From: Metabacillus malikii
GTDB taxonomy: Bacteria; Bacillota; Bacilli; Bacillales; Bacillaceae
Length of the DNA: 64,000 bases
Direction: 5' to 3'
NCBI RefSeq assembly: GCF_030813355.1
Contig: NZ_JAUSUD010000002.1
Span: 62,001 to 126,000 of the forward strand
Below, piece by piece: positions 34,735-42,586 of the stretch; the stretch's first letter is position 1, and each line of letters starts with the position of its first letter. A program made the translations under genes and the position numbers. Below the pieces are notes generated by a model that worked only from the letters and a program-made list of their open reading frames with translations, ran no database searches and had not been told where the DNA came from.

Positions 34735-35256
34735 ATGAAATGGTTTGAAAATGAGAAAGTAAGTGTTATTTGGACAGTACTAAGAATATGGTTAGGTATC
34801 CAATGGATAGAAGCTGGTTGGCATAAAGTTGTTGATGGCTTTGCAGCAGAAGGGTTTCTCCAAGGAGCGATTGTGAAAGCAACAGGTGACCATCCAGCAG
34901 TACAAGCTTGGTATGCTAATTTCCTTGAAAACTTTGCATTGCCAAACGTGAAACTATTTAATTTCCTGATTCCGTGGGGCGAAGTATTAGTAGGTGTTGG
35001 CTTAATTGTTGGTATTGCTACAATTCCAGCTTTACTAGCAGCAGCATTTATGAATTTAAATTTCCTATTAGCAGGAACAGTAAGTACAAACCCAGTATTG
35101 TTTACAGTAGCGATAATTCTCTTATTCGTTGGAAAGGGTGCCTACATCTGGGGTGGAGATCGCTTCATACTCCCTTATGTTAAAGAAAAATTTTTCAACA
35201 AAAAAGATAACGGGAAAAATCATCCACATACAAATAAAAAGGCAATGGCTTTATAA
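34735..35256 (+). CDS. DoxX-family membrane protein
   Basis: 173 residues, four hydrophobic segments. LRIWLGIQWIEAGWHKVVDGF and NFLIPWGEVLVGVGLIVGIAT are typical of the DoxX/thiosulfate:quinone oxidoreductase small-subunit superfamily. A His/Lys-rich cytoplasmic tail ends it. Bacterial DoxX proteins are poorly characterised; some act in thiol stress or respiration. AAGGGG precedes ATG 34735. The two Rex-type sites suggest expression when NADH/NAD+ is high, for example at low oxygen, which fits a respiratory-membrane role. Confidence 0.85.
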   Translation: MKWFENEKVSVIWTVLRIWLGIQWIEAGWHKVVDGFAAEGFLQGAIVKATGDHPAVQAWYANFLENFALPNVKLFNFLIPWGEVLVGVGLIVGIATIPALLAAAFMNLNFLLAGTVSTNPVLFTVAIILLFVGKGAYIWGGDRFILPYVKEKFFNKKDNGKNHPHTNKKAMAL

Positions 35257-35263
35257 TAAACAA

Positions 35264-35293
35264 TTAGGGTGACTCTATTACGAGTCACCCTAA
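35264..35293. terminator. Convergent terminator between doxX and the DUF4097 gene
   Basis: Perfect 12-bp stem TTAGGGTGACTC / GAGTCACCCTAA with a 6-nt loop. T-runs are short on both sides. Confidence 0.65.
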
Positions 35294-35301
35294 AATTACC
35301 A

Positions 35302-36147
35302 TTAATTTAAACCGATGCGACCGCTACTCACATCTAAAGAAATAGAATGTTTTCCAGTTCCGCTAGTTCCTTCAATCGAATGTTCATTTTCCTTTAAGTT
35401 AGACATATTTAGACCATTAGTTGTAATAACTCCACTACCTATTTTCCCTTTTAAATGATAGTCAGCATTTTCAGGTAAATCTACTGTCGCGTCTCCTGAA
35501 TGAACTTTAATATCGATGTCACTGATTAATTCTGCCAGTTGTAATTGTAGGCGGCCCGAAGTGATATCTGACTTTAATTGTCCACTATAATTATTCACTT
35601 CAACATTCCCTGATTTTACATCAATTGACCCCGACTTTGTGGTTAAGGTATCAATCTTAAAATTACCTGATTTACTGTTACTTACAAATTCATTCGTCGT
35701 CATTTGTTCTAGGCTAAGATTTCCTGAGCCAATTTCTATTGATACTCTATCAAAATTAATTTTCGAATTTCCAGCAAACTCGATATTCCCGGAGTTGCTA
35801 TTCATAATAAGTTGATTTTGATAGTGCTCTGGTATATATATTTTTAATTTTTTCTCATTAAATGATAAAAAATGAAACCAATTTTTCGATTTATATTCAA
35901 TTTTTATAGTATCGCCGGTCTTTTTTAATTCAACTTTACCTTTTCCGTTATACTCAACATCAACTGTATCACGGTTTTCAGGAATAACTTGCGTATTTCC
36001 ACTAGAGGCATGAATCTCAATCTTGTTTATAGCGTCAGTTACTTCAATTTTTTCATTATTCTGACCAAATGAAAGCCAAGATGTATTAGTGACAATTAAG
36101 ATGAGTAATCCAACGATAAAGAATAAAAAAAGTATAAATTTCTTCAT
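35302..36147 (-). CDS. DUF4097 / LiaG-like beta-strand repeat protein
   Basis: 281 residues. An N-terminal hydrophobic helix (~3-24) serves as signal or anchor; the rest is a run of beta strands with recurring SGN/SGS/SGD motifs (HASSGNTQVI, SNSGNIEFAG, GSGNLSLEQ, SKSGNFKID, VKSGNVEVN, TSGRLQLQL, HSGDATVDL). This is the repeating pattern of DUF4097 adhesin-like proteins, including LiaG of cell-envelope stress operons. It is probably surface-exposed. No lia-type kinase or regulator is next to it. AAAGGGG precedes the start. Confidence 0.8.
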   Translation of the reverse strand: MKKFILFLFFIVGLLILIVTNTSWLSFGQNNEKIEVTDAINKIEIHASSGNTQVIPENRDTVDVEYNGKGKVELKKTGDTIKIEYKSKNWFHFLSFNEKKLKIYIPEHYQNQLIMNSNSGNIEFAGNSKINFDRVSIEIGSGNLSLEQMTTNEFVSNSKSGNFKIDTLTTKSGSIDVKSGNVEVNNYSGQLKSDITSGRLQLQLAELISDIDIKVHSGDATVDLPENADYHLKGKIGSGVITTNGLNMSNLKENEHSIEGTSGTGKHSISLDVSSGRIGLN

Positions 36148-36299
36148 TTTTAAAACCCCTTTGAATCTTATATTTTGATGTTATACAAGTGTCATCAAGT
36201 TGTAATTTTATTTTAGATGATTTTGGAAAAAGTGACAACGCACTCCAGATGGAGAATCATCTAAGACTTGAGGTGTAGAAAAAAATAGCAATATGTCCA

Positions 36300-36327
36300 A
36301 ACAATAGAGTAGAACTCTCATAGACTA
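36300..36327 (+). promoter_or_regulatory. Possible SigK promoter of the cwlC-like gene
   Basis: AACA (36300-36303), 15 nt, then CATAGACTA (36319-36327), fitting the SigK pattern mACm ... CATAnnnTA. It is 39 bp before the start. B. subtilis cwlC is SigK-dependent. Confidence 0.5.
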
Positions 36328-36366
36328 TCAATATACGATTAATAGATTAAAGGAAGGTGTGAAGAT

Positions 36367-36918
36367 ATGAAACTTTATTTAGATCCGGGTCATGGTGGCG
36401 CAGATTCGGGAGCAGTAGGTAATGGTATAAAGGAAAAAGATATTGCATTAGATATTGCTCTAAACATTCGAACGATTCTAACGAATGAATATGAAAATAT
36501 CGAAGTGAAGATGAGTCGTGCGAATGATGCGACGAAAAGTCTTTCTGCTAGAACAAGTGAAGCAAATTCATGGGGAGCAGATTTCTTCTTATCTATTCAT
36601 TGTAATGCAGCAAATGGTAGCGCTAGAGGATATGAAGATTTTATTTATACTAGTTTATCAGATTCATCGACTACTGCAAAATATCGAGACCTGATTCATG
36701 AGGAGATAGTAAAGGTTAATTCACTCCAAAATCGTGGTAAGAAGAAAGCTGACTTTCATGTGTTAAGAGCGTCAAACATGCCAGCAATTCTGACAGAAAA
36801 CGGTTTTATTGACAATAGCCAAGATGCAGCGTTAATGAAGGATGCGAACTGGCGCAAAAAAGTCGCACAAGGGCATGTGAATGGATTAGCTAGAGCTTTT
36901 AACTTAAAAAAAAAGTAA
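36367..36918 (+). CDS. cwlC: CwlC-like N-acetylmuramoyl-L-alanine amidase, frame ends before SPOR repeats
   Basis: 183 residues of Amidase_3 catalytic domain. The zinc ligands are visible: His in LYLDPGHGGADSG, Glu in GIKEKDIALD, His in FFLSIHCNAA, and the catalytic Glu in PAILTENGFID. It is very close to B. subtilis CwlC, a cytoplasmically made mother-cell wall hydrolase without signal peptide. The frame stops at TAA 36916-36918 straight after A9 (AACTTAAAAAAAAAG), where the family normally continues into two SPOR repeats. Those follow intact in the -1 frame. So this is either a frameshift mutation or a slippage site. AAGGTG precedes ATG 36367. Confidence 0.85.
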   Translation: MKLYLDPGHGGADSGAVGNGIKEKDIALDIALNIRTILTNEYENIEVKMSRANDATKSLSARTSEANSWGADFFLSIHCNAANGSARGYEDFIYTSLSDSSTTAKYRDLIHEEIVKVNSLQNRGKKKADFHVLRASNMPAILTENGFIDNSQDAALMKDANWRKKVAQGHVNGLARAFNLKKK

Positions 36919-37157
36919 ATAACGGTAATGTCTATAAAGTAATAGCAGGGTCATTCACGAATGAAGAAAATGCAGATGCAAGAGTATCATTTTTAGAGAG
37001 CAAACGAATCGATGCTTTTGTCATACCAATGACGATTAATGGGACAAAGTGGTATCGTGTGCAAGCAGGAGCATTCACGAATAGTGAAAATGCAGAACAA
37101 CGTCTTAAACAAGTGCAAGATTTAGGTATTGCTGATGCTTTTGTATTAACTGAATAG
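36915..37157 (+). other. Intact SPOR-repeat tail of the cwlC-like gene, -1 frame
   Basis: From GTA 36915 the frame reads VNNGNVYKVIAGSFTNEENAD and later INGTKWYRVQAGAFTNSENAEQR, ending FVLTE at TAG 37155-37157. These are two SPOR (peptidoglycan-binding) repeats, 80 codons without a stop. Joining would follow from one extra A in the A9 run, or from a -1 slip at A-AAA-AAG directly before the zero-frame stop. The joined protein would be about 263 residues, near B. subtilis CwlC (255). Confidence 0.85.
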
Positions 37158-37181
37158 GCTATGCATTTGATTCAAAGCTAT

Positions 37182-37262
37182 AGGGTCAGCCCCTACGATT
37201 AATGATAGAAAAGTATACTTTACTATCAGTGGTTGTAGAAGGAGCTGCCCCTCACTTTTTTT
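37182..37262. terminator. Long hairpin terminator between cwlC-like and TraB genes
   Basis: Outer arms GGGTCAGCCCCTAC and GTAGAAGGAGCTGCCCC, inner arms AATGATAG and CTATCAGT, then T7 on the plus strand. It can also serve the convergent TraB gene. Confidence 0.7.
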
Positions 37263-37282
37263 GCTTATCGTATTACTAGTAA

Positions 37283-38449
37283 TTAAAGGTTTTCAAAAAA
37301 TACACGTAAAATATCAGCTCCACTAATGAATGTCCCGAGTGAGCTTCCGATATTTGCTAAGACCACTATAAGTAAAATTCTGCTAACCTTGTTACGCCAA
37401 AAGCCTTTTATACTATAAACATCTTCAGATAATGATTCAAAATCTTTTACATTAGGTCGTCTTACATATGCTTGGGTAAGACCTGCAAACCAGCCAGCTG
37501 CTAACAGCGGGTTTAATGATGTTATCGGAGCGGCAATAAATGCAGTAAGGATTGTTAGAGGATGTCCAAATGCAATAGCTGCGCCTATAGCAGATAACGA
37601 ACCATTCCAGATAATCCAACTAATTGTTTGTGCAAGCCCAGCCGACGGGTTAGACAAAAATGTATAAGCGATAATTGCTAAAATGAGTACAGGAATACTC
37701 CATCCGATTATTTTTGGCAATTTAGATTTAGGTGGTACAGTGTTTAACTTTTTTAAATCATGCTCCTTATGGAGTTCATTTTGAATTCCAGGTACATGGG
37801 CTGCCCCTAAAACGGCTACTACTTTATTTCCTGGAGCATCCTTTATCTTTTGAGATAAATATTGATCACGTTCATCAATTAAAGGAACTTTCAAACGGGG
37901 AAATCCTTCAGTAAATTCATTCAAAATCGCATTTATTGTGTCTTGATTTTTCATTTTTTCAAGCTCTTCTTCGGTTATTTCTTCCTTGCTAAAGATGCTA
38001 GCTATGATTTGGCTAAGTAAAACAGTTTTCCCTTTGAAACCGAGGTTCCCCCAAATACGTGCAAATGTAATTTGGATATTTCGGTCAGCAAGGACGAGCT
38101 CTGCACCTGTTTCCTTAGCAGATTCGATACCTTGAATCATTTCCTGTCCTGCCTTAATCCCCAACTGTTGCGCAAGACGGTTTTGGAATGAGGAGATAGC
38201 GAGGTTAATTAATAGCAATGATGCCTTCTTTTCTTTGATTACTTGTATAATGTCCATATCTTTCCACTTGTTGCCTTCGGTTATGGATTGATAGCGCTGT
38301 TCATCCAGTTCGACACAAACCGAATCAGGCCTTTCTCTTTCGATGACTTCCTTTACTTGCTCGGCGCTATGTTTCGAAACATGTGCAGTGCCAATTAATA
38401 TGTATTCTTTTCCATCTAAATGAATCCTTGTTATATTTTCCTCAACCAT
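37283..38449 (-). CDS. TraB-family (TraB/PrgY-like) membrane protein
   Basis: 388 residues. The N-terminal domain has YILIGTAHVSKHSAEQV, RPDSVCVELDEQRY and later VVAVLGAAHVPGI, the GxxH and Glu motifs of the TraB/GumN (Tiki-like) metallo-fold. The C-terminal ~150 residues form about four membrane helices. This architecture is shared with archaeal proteins and with enterococcal PrgY/TraB, which reduce pheromone activity, perhaps by proteolysis. The substrate here is unknown. AAGGAAGG precedes ATG 38449. Confidence 0.85.
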   Translation of the reverse strand: MVEENITRIHLDGKEYILIGTAHVSKHSAEQVKEVIERERPDSVCVELDEQRYQSITEGNKWKDMDIIQVIKEKKASLLLINLAISSFQNRLAQQLGIKAGQEMIQGIESAKETGAELVLADRNIQITFARIWGNLGFKGKTVLLSQIIASIFSKEEITEEELEKMKNQDTINAILNEFTEGFPRLKVPLIDERDQYLSQKIKDAPGNKVVAVLGAAHVPGIQNELHKEHDLKKLNTVPPKSKLPKIIGWSIPVLILAIIAYTFLSNPSAGLAQTISWIIWNGSLSAIGAAIAFGHPLTILTAFIAAPITSLNPLLAAGWFAGLTQAYVRRPNVKDFESLSEDVYSIKGFWRNKVSRILLIVVLANIGSSLGTFISGADILRVFFENL

Positions 38450-38996
38450 AGATACCTTCCTTTAAATAAGCCTGTTATTGCCAATATTGAAACAATCATA
38501 TAGTATTGTGATGAATATCCAAATGTTGTTATGTCAATGTCATTATAGCATGAACAAGGTGTACATTGACTACTGTAAATTATTCATATTTATTTTTGTA
38601 TACATTGGAGTTTCTCTTAAATGCCATTTGGGTTGAGTTTTATGTAAAACTTATAATCTTAATATATTATACCGAATGCTTGTATGCTTAAGTTGCCAAC
38701 AGAGCAATCTGCAGGTTATTTTCAAACAATCGACCAACCATCATCGGATCAAAGATTCGTGCCATCTTATCCTCTAGCTAAATTGGTCAAGCTCCCGCTT
38801 CTTAATACTAAGAGACGGATTCTAAACATCTTACTTGCTTAAGTACAACAGCAGTCCCGCAATCAATTCAGTATAATAATAAGCAGTAATCATTAAAAGC
38901 GTCGCATTACTGACACAAATTAGATAAGACTTCACTCTGTTATTAAGAGTGTGATAAATGGTACAATAGATATAAAATATATTGAAAAGGAACATA
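38450..38996. other. Intergenic region without a supported gene
   Basis: 547 bp between TraB and ctaB. A 52-codon frame (38684-38842) begins with ATG but has no ribosome binding site and resembles nothing I know. A TACAAT at 38962-38967 could be the ctaB -10. Confidence 0.4.
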
Positions 38997-39923
38997 ATGA
39001 AGTATATGAAAAAAGGTAAACAAACAGAAATGGCAAATCAGTCAACGATTAGTATATTATCCGAAACAGTCAAAACAGGGATTATTAAGTCCAATATTAT
39101 TACGATGCTTGCTGGACTTACTCTATCTTTATACACATATGAATATAGTATAGGAGATAAATTACTAGAAATTGTGCTAGCTACTATCGGTTCTATTCTC
39201 GTTATAGGTGCTGCAGGATCTTTTAATAATCTATATGATAGAGACATCGATTCAATTATGAATCGAACGAAAAATAGACCAACCGTAACAGGTAATATTT
39301 CGTTCCAAACGACATTATGGCTCGGTATTATCATGTCTTTATTAGGCATTACTGCACTTTATTTTACAACTCCTTTAGCAGCATTATTAGGGTTTTTAGG
39401 CCTGTTTTTTTATGTCGTACCCTATACAATGTGGACAAAACGAACAACTGTATATAATACGGAAATAGGTAGCATCTCCGGTGCGATGCCGCCATTAATT
39501 GGGTGGGCAGCGATTTATCCGGATATTACTCACCCAGCGATTATTGGATTATTTGTCATATCAGTTATTTGGCAAATGCCACATTTCTATGCAATTGCGA
39601 TTAGAAGACATGATGAGTACAAGGCAGCAAACGTACCAATGTTGCCTGTTGTAAAGGGAATTAAGCGAACGTATATTCAGACGAATGTCTACTTAATTAT
39701 TTTAATACTATTTAGTTTTCCGTTCATTACATTAAGTCTCGGACTCATGTTAGTTGCACTTATATTAGGCGTTGCCTGGCTCGTGTTAAGTATTTATGGT
39801 TACAATAAAATGGACCCGGAGAAATGGGCGAAATCAATGTTCCTTTTTTCTTTACTACACATGACAGTACTCTTCTCAACAGTTATTATTTATTCGTTAA
39901 TGGGAATATTCTTCAACTTATAA
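38997..39923 (+). CDS. ctaB: Protoheme IX farnesyltransferase (heme O synthase)
   Basis: 308 residues from ATG 38997; GAAAAGG (38984-38990) is 6 nt upstream and follows the TTG at 38982. UbiA-family prenyltransferase with about eight helices. The Asp-rich site NNLYDRDIDSIMNRTKNRPTVTG and the second YAIAIRRHDEYKAANVPMLP are intact. It adds a farnesyl group to heme B to make heme O for terminal oxidases. No ctaA or ctaCDEF is beside it, so it could be the second, CtaO-type copy known in B. subtilis. Confidence 0.9.
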   Translation: MKYMKKGKQTEMANQSTISILSETVKTGIIKSNIITMLAGLTLSLYTYEYSIGDKLLEIVLATIGSILVIGAAGSFNNLYDRDIDSIMNRTKNRPTVTGNISFQTTLWLGIIMSLLGITALYFTTPLAALLGFLGLFFYVVPYTMWTKRTTVYNTEIGSISGAMPPLIGWAAIYPDITHPAIIGLFVISVIWQMPHFYAIAIRRHDEYKAANVPMLPVVKGIKRTYIQTNVYLIILILFSFPFITLSLGLMLVALILGVAWLVLSIYGYNKMDPEKWAKSMFLFSLLHMTVLFSTVIIYSLMGIFFNL

Positions 39924-39925
39924 GG

Positions 39926-39950
39926 CCTCCTTTTATAGGAGGTTTTCTTT
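39926..39950 (+). terminator. Terminator of ctaB
   Basis: CCTCCT / AGGAGG stem with T-rich tail 3 bp after the stop. Confidence 0.7.
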
Positions 39951-39982
39951 ATGTAAAAGAACTGAATCTATAAGCGAAAATT

Positions 39983-40018
39983 AAGAGTCGTTCCTCATAC
40001 ATGGAAAGACTCTTTTTC
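39983..40018 (+). terminator. Second hairpin terminator downstream of ctaB
   Basis: AAGAGTC / GACTCTT stem followed by T-rich sequence; it may insulate the PadR operon. Confidence 0.6.
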
Positions 40019-40130
40019 GTTTTGGAGTTTGGTTATTGTTTTTCATTATTATGAAGAAAAAAATAGATTGTACTAAAAGACTATATCGATTAAAATTTAT
40101 CGTAATAGTATTAGATATTGGAGGAATTAC

Positions 40131-40847
40131 ATGTCATTAACACAAAAATCTGAGATGATGCTCAATCTTTTTATGAAGCTACAAAGGAATAATGTTTATG
40201 TGAAGGAAGTTCCAAGTAAGTTTCATCAGATATTAGATGATGCGGTCTCGAATCATTGGATAGAAGTTAGTAGTGAAGGCCTTTGTCAATTAACAAGTGC
40301 AGGATATGATAAGCTAAATCAACTTTTACATAGACGGCCTGGTCATACTCAAGCTAGTTTTAAGAAGAAACCCTATAAGCGTAGGGGGTTAATCCAAATG
40401 GCAATTTTACATCTGTTAAAAGAGACTCCGATGCATGGTTATCAGGTTATGAAATTATTGGAGGAACGGAGCAAAGGAAACTATTCACCAAGTGCTGGAA
40501 CTGTATATCCTGCTTTACAAGATTTAGTTGATAAAAACCTTGTCGCTGTAAATGAGGAAGATGATAAAAAAATGTACACACTTCTGCAAGAGGGCATCGA
40601 TTTTATGAATGATTTTGGTGACGGAGATGGATTTTGGGAAGAATGGAAACTCCGACTGCAGATGAGGAAATCAAAAGAGATAGGTCTGTTGTGTGAAGAA
40701 TTTGAACAATATCATTTAGAGTATCACTATGCAACTAGATTACTAGTGAATGATCCGGAAAAAATGAATGAACTCCTTTCTGTCTTACAAACAAACCGAA
40801 TGCACTTAGTCCGATGGTTAACTGAACAAACGGAGGAAGATGAATGA
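40131..40847 (+). CDS. PadR-family transcriptional regulator
   Basis: 238 residues, longer than usual because of a ~75-residue N-terminal part with its own helix-turn-helix look. The PadR winged helix follows at ~80-160: RRGLIQMAILHLLKETPMHGYQVMKLLEERS then YSPSAGTVYPALQDLVDKNLV. GGAGGA precedes ATG 40131. The stop overlaps the next gene's ATG by 4 bp, so it is co-transcribed with the ABC exporter and probably controls it, as PadR proteins often do for drug exporters. Confidence 0.85.
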   Translation: MSLTQKSEMMLNLFMKLQRNNVYVKEVPSKFHQILDDAVSNHWIEVSSEGLCQLTSAGYDKLNQLLHRRPGHTQASFKKKPYKRRGLIQMAILHLLKETPMHGYQVMKLLEERSKGNYSPSAGTVYPALQDLVDKNLVAVNEEDDKKMYTLLQEGIDFMNDFGDGDGFWEEWKLRLQMRKSKEIGLLCEEFEQYHLEYHYATRLLVNDPEKMNELLSVLQTNRMHLVRWLTEQTEEDE

Positions 40848-42586
40848 GAGCAGTTAGAAATTTATTTTCATATACGAAACCATATCGGATATTTGTTTTA
40901 TTAGCACCATTGTTAATGGCATTGGAGGTAACGATGGATCTTTTGCAGCCGATGTTTATGCAAACAATAATTGACGATGGGATTGCAAATGGTGAGCTGT
41001 CTTATGTCATTGAAATGGGGATATATATGTTGTTGGCTGCAATTGTTGGTTTAGTCGGAGGCATTGGATGTACGGTTTATAGTACGAAAGCAGCTGTAAA
41101 TGTTGCGTCGGATATACGAAATGATTTATTTAATAAAGCGTTACATTTTTCAAGTGAGAATCGTGACGCTATTGGAATCGGCAAAATGATTACGATTATT
41201 ACTAGTGATGTAGCTTTAATCCAACATGCATTAATGATGACATTACGTGTATTTGTGAGAGGTCCACTTTTATTTATCGGTAGTATTATTATCGTTTTCT
41301 TTCAAGCTAGAGAGTTATTTCCAATTATTATTGTTACAATACCAATTTTACTTCTTTGTATAACTTATTTTTCAAAGAAGGCCGGCAAATGGTTTAAAAA
41401 GGTTCAAGAAGGACTTGATATGCTCAATACAAAGTTACAGCAAAGTATAGCTGGTATTCGAGTAATTAAAGCTTTCGTCCGAAAAGACTATGAAATTCAA
41501 ACTTTTAAAAAAATCAATGATCATCTAACTAATCGTACAATTGCAGCAGATAAACTTATGACATTTTTAATGCCTATCTTACTTTTTATTATAAATATAG
41601 GGATTATTGTTGCACTTTTATTAGGAGTAATTCCAATCGGACAAAATGAGGTTCAAATTGGAGTTATATTAGCCTTTATAAATTACTTAAATATTATTTT
41701 AATGGCGTTAATGTCAAGTAGTACGGTTTTGATGCAATTAATGAGAGCTTTTCCTTCTGCGGAACGTGTCCAAAATTTATTAGAGACGAAACCGAGGATT
41801 CGTAAGGAGTTGCAAAATGAATCAATAAAATTAATAGAAGGTGACCTTGAATTCCGTGATGTATGTTTTGCCTATGAGGAAAATGGTGAAAATGTTTTAG
41901 AACATTTATCTTTCACAGTTAATAAAGGTGAAAAGGTTGGAATAATTGGTCCTACTGGCAGTGGAAAGACAACATTAATTAAACTTTTTCCAAGGCTTTA
42001 TGACCCGACTCATGGTGAAATTCTGCTGAATGGTCGAAACATTAAGGAATATCATCTGGACGAATATCGTTCACTTTTTGGGTACATCTCCCAAAAGGCG
42101 AGTTTGTTTTCAGGTAGTATTGCGAGTAATTTGAAATTTGGGCGTACTAATACTACAAACGAGCAGCTTCATCTTGCAACAGTACATGCGTGTGCGTCCG
42201 AGTTTATCGAAAAATTTGATGACAAGCTTGAACATCCATTAACACAAGGTGCAACGAACCTATCTGGCGGTCAGAAACAACGTCTATCCATCGCAAGAGC
42301 TTTAGTTAGAAACCCGTCGATTTTAATATTGGATGATGTAACATCAGCTGTTGATGCTCATTCTGAATCATCTATCTTGAACACATTACAGACGGTTTAT
42401 AAAGAAAAAACTCAAATTATTGTCGCATCGAAAATTTCTTCAATTAAGCATGCAGATAAAATATTAGTCATAGATGATGGAATGATTGTTGGGGAAGGTA
42501 CACATGAGCAGCTTCTCGATATTTGTCCTTTATATCAAGAAATTTATGCAACACAAACGGATAAAGGAGGAGTTGCCGTTGAGTAA
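40844..42586 (+). CDS. yfiB: Heterodimeric ABC exporter, subunit with degenerate ATP site (YfiB-like)
   Basis: 580 residues: six membrane helices then an ATPase domain. Walker A GPTGSGKT and signature LSGGQKQR are normal. Walker B is ILILDDVTSAVD, with Asp in place of the catalytic Glu, and the switch region reads IVASKISSI where His is expected. So this subunit contributes the non-hydrolysing site, as in known heterodimeric exporters. It overlaps PadR upstream and the partner gene downstream. Drug or peptide export is likely; the substrate is unknown. Confidence 0.85.
   Translation: MRAVRNLFSYTKPYRIFVLLAPLLMALEVTMDLLQPMFMQTIIDDGIANGELSYVIEMGIYMLLAAIVGLVGGIGCTVYSTKAAVNVASDIRNDLFNKALHFSSENRDAIGIGKMITIITSDVALIQHALMMTLRVFVRGPLLFIGSIIIVFFQARELFPIIIVTIPILLLCITYFSKKAGKWFKKVQEGLDMLNTKLQQSIAGIRVIKAFVRKDYEIQTFKKINDHLTNRTIAADKLMTFLMPILLFIINIGIIVALLLGVIPIGQNEVQIGVILAFINYLNIILMALMSSSTVLMQLMRAFPSAERVQNLLETKPRIRKELQNESIKLIEGDLEFRDVCFAYEENGENVLEHLSFTVNKGEKVGIIGPTGSGKTTLIKLFPRLYDPTHGEILLNGRNIKEYHLDEYRSLFGYISQKASLFSGSIASNLKFGRTNTTNEQLHLATVHACASEFIEKFDDKLEHPLTQGATNLSGGQKQRLSIARALVRNPSILILDDVTSAVDAHSESSILNTLQTVYKEKTQIIVASKISSIKHADKILVIDDGMIVGEGTHEQLLDICPLYQEIYATQTDKGGVAVE

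Noticed and set aside
38684-38842. Small 52-codon frame upstream of ctaB
   Set aside because: It starts with ATG but has no ribosome site; the product resembles nothing known to me.
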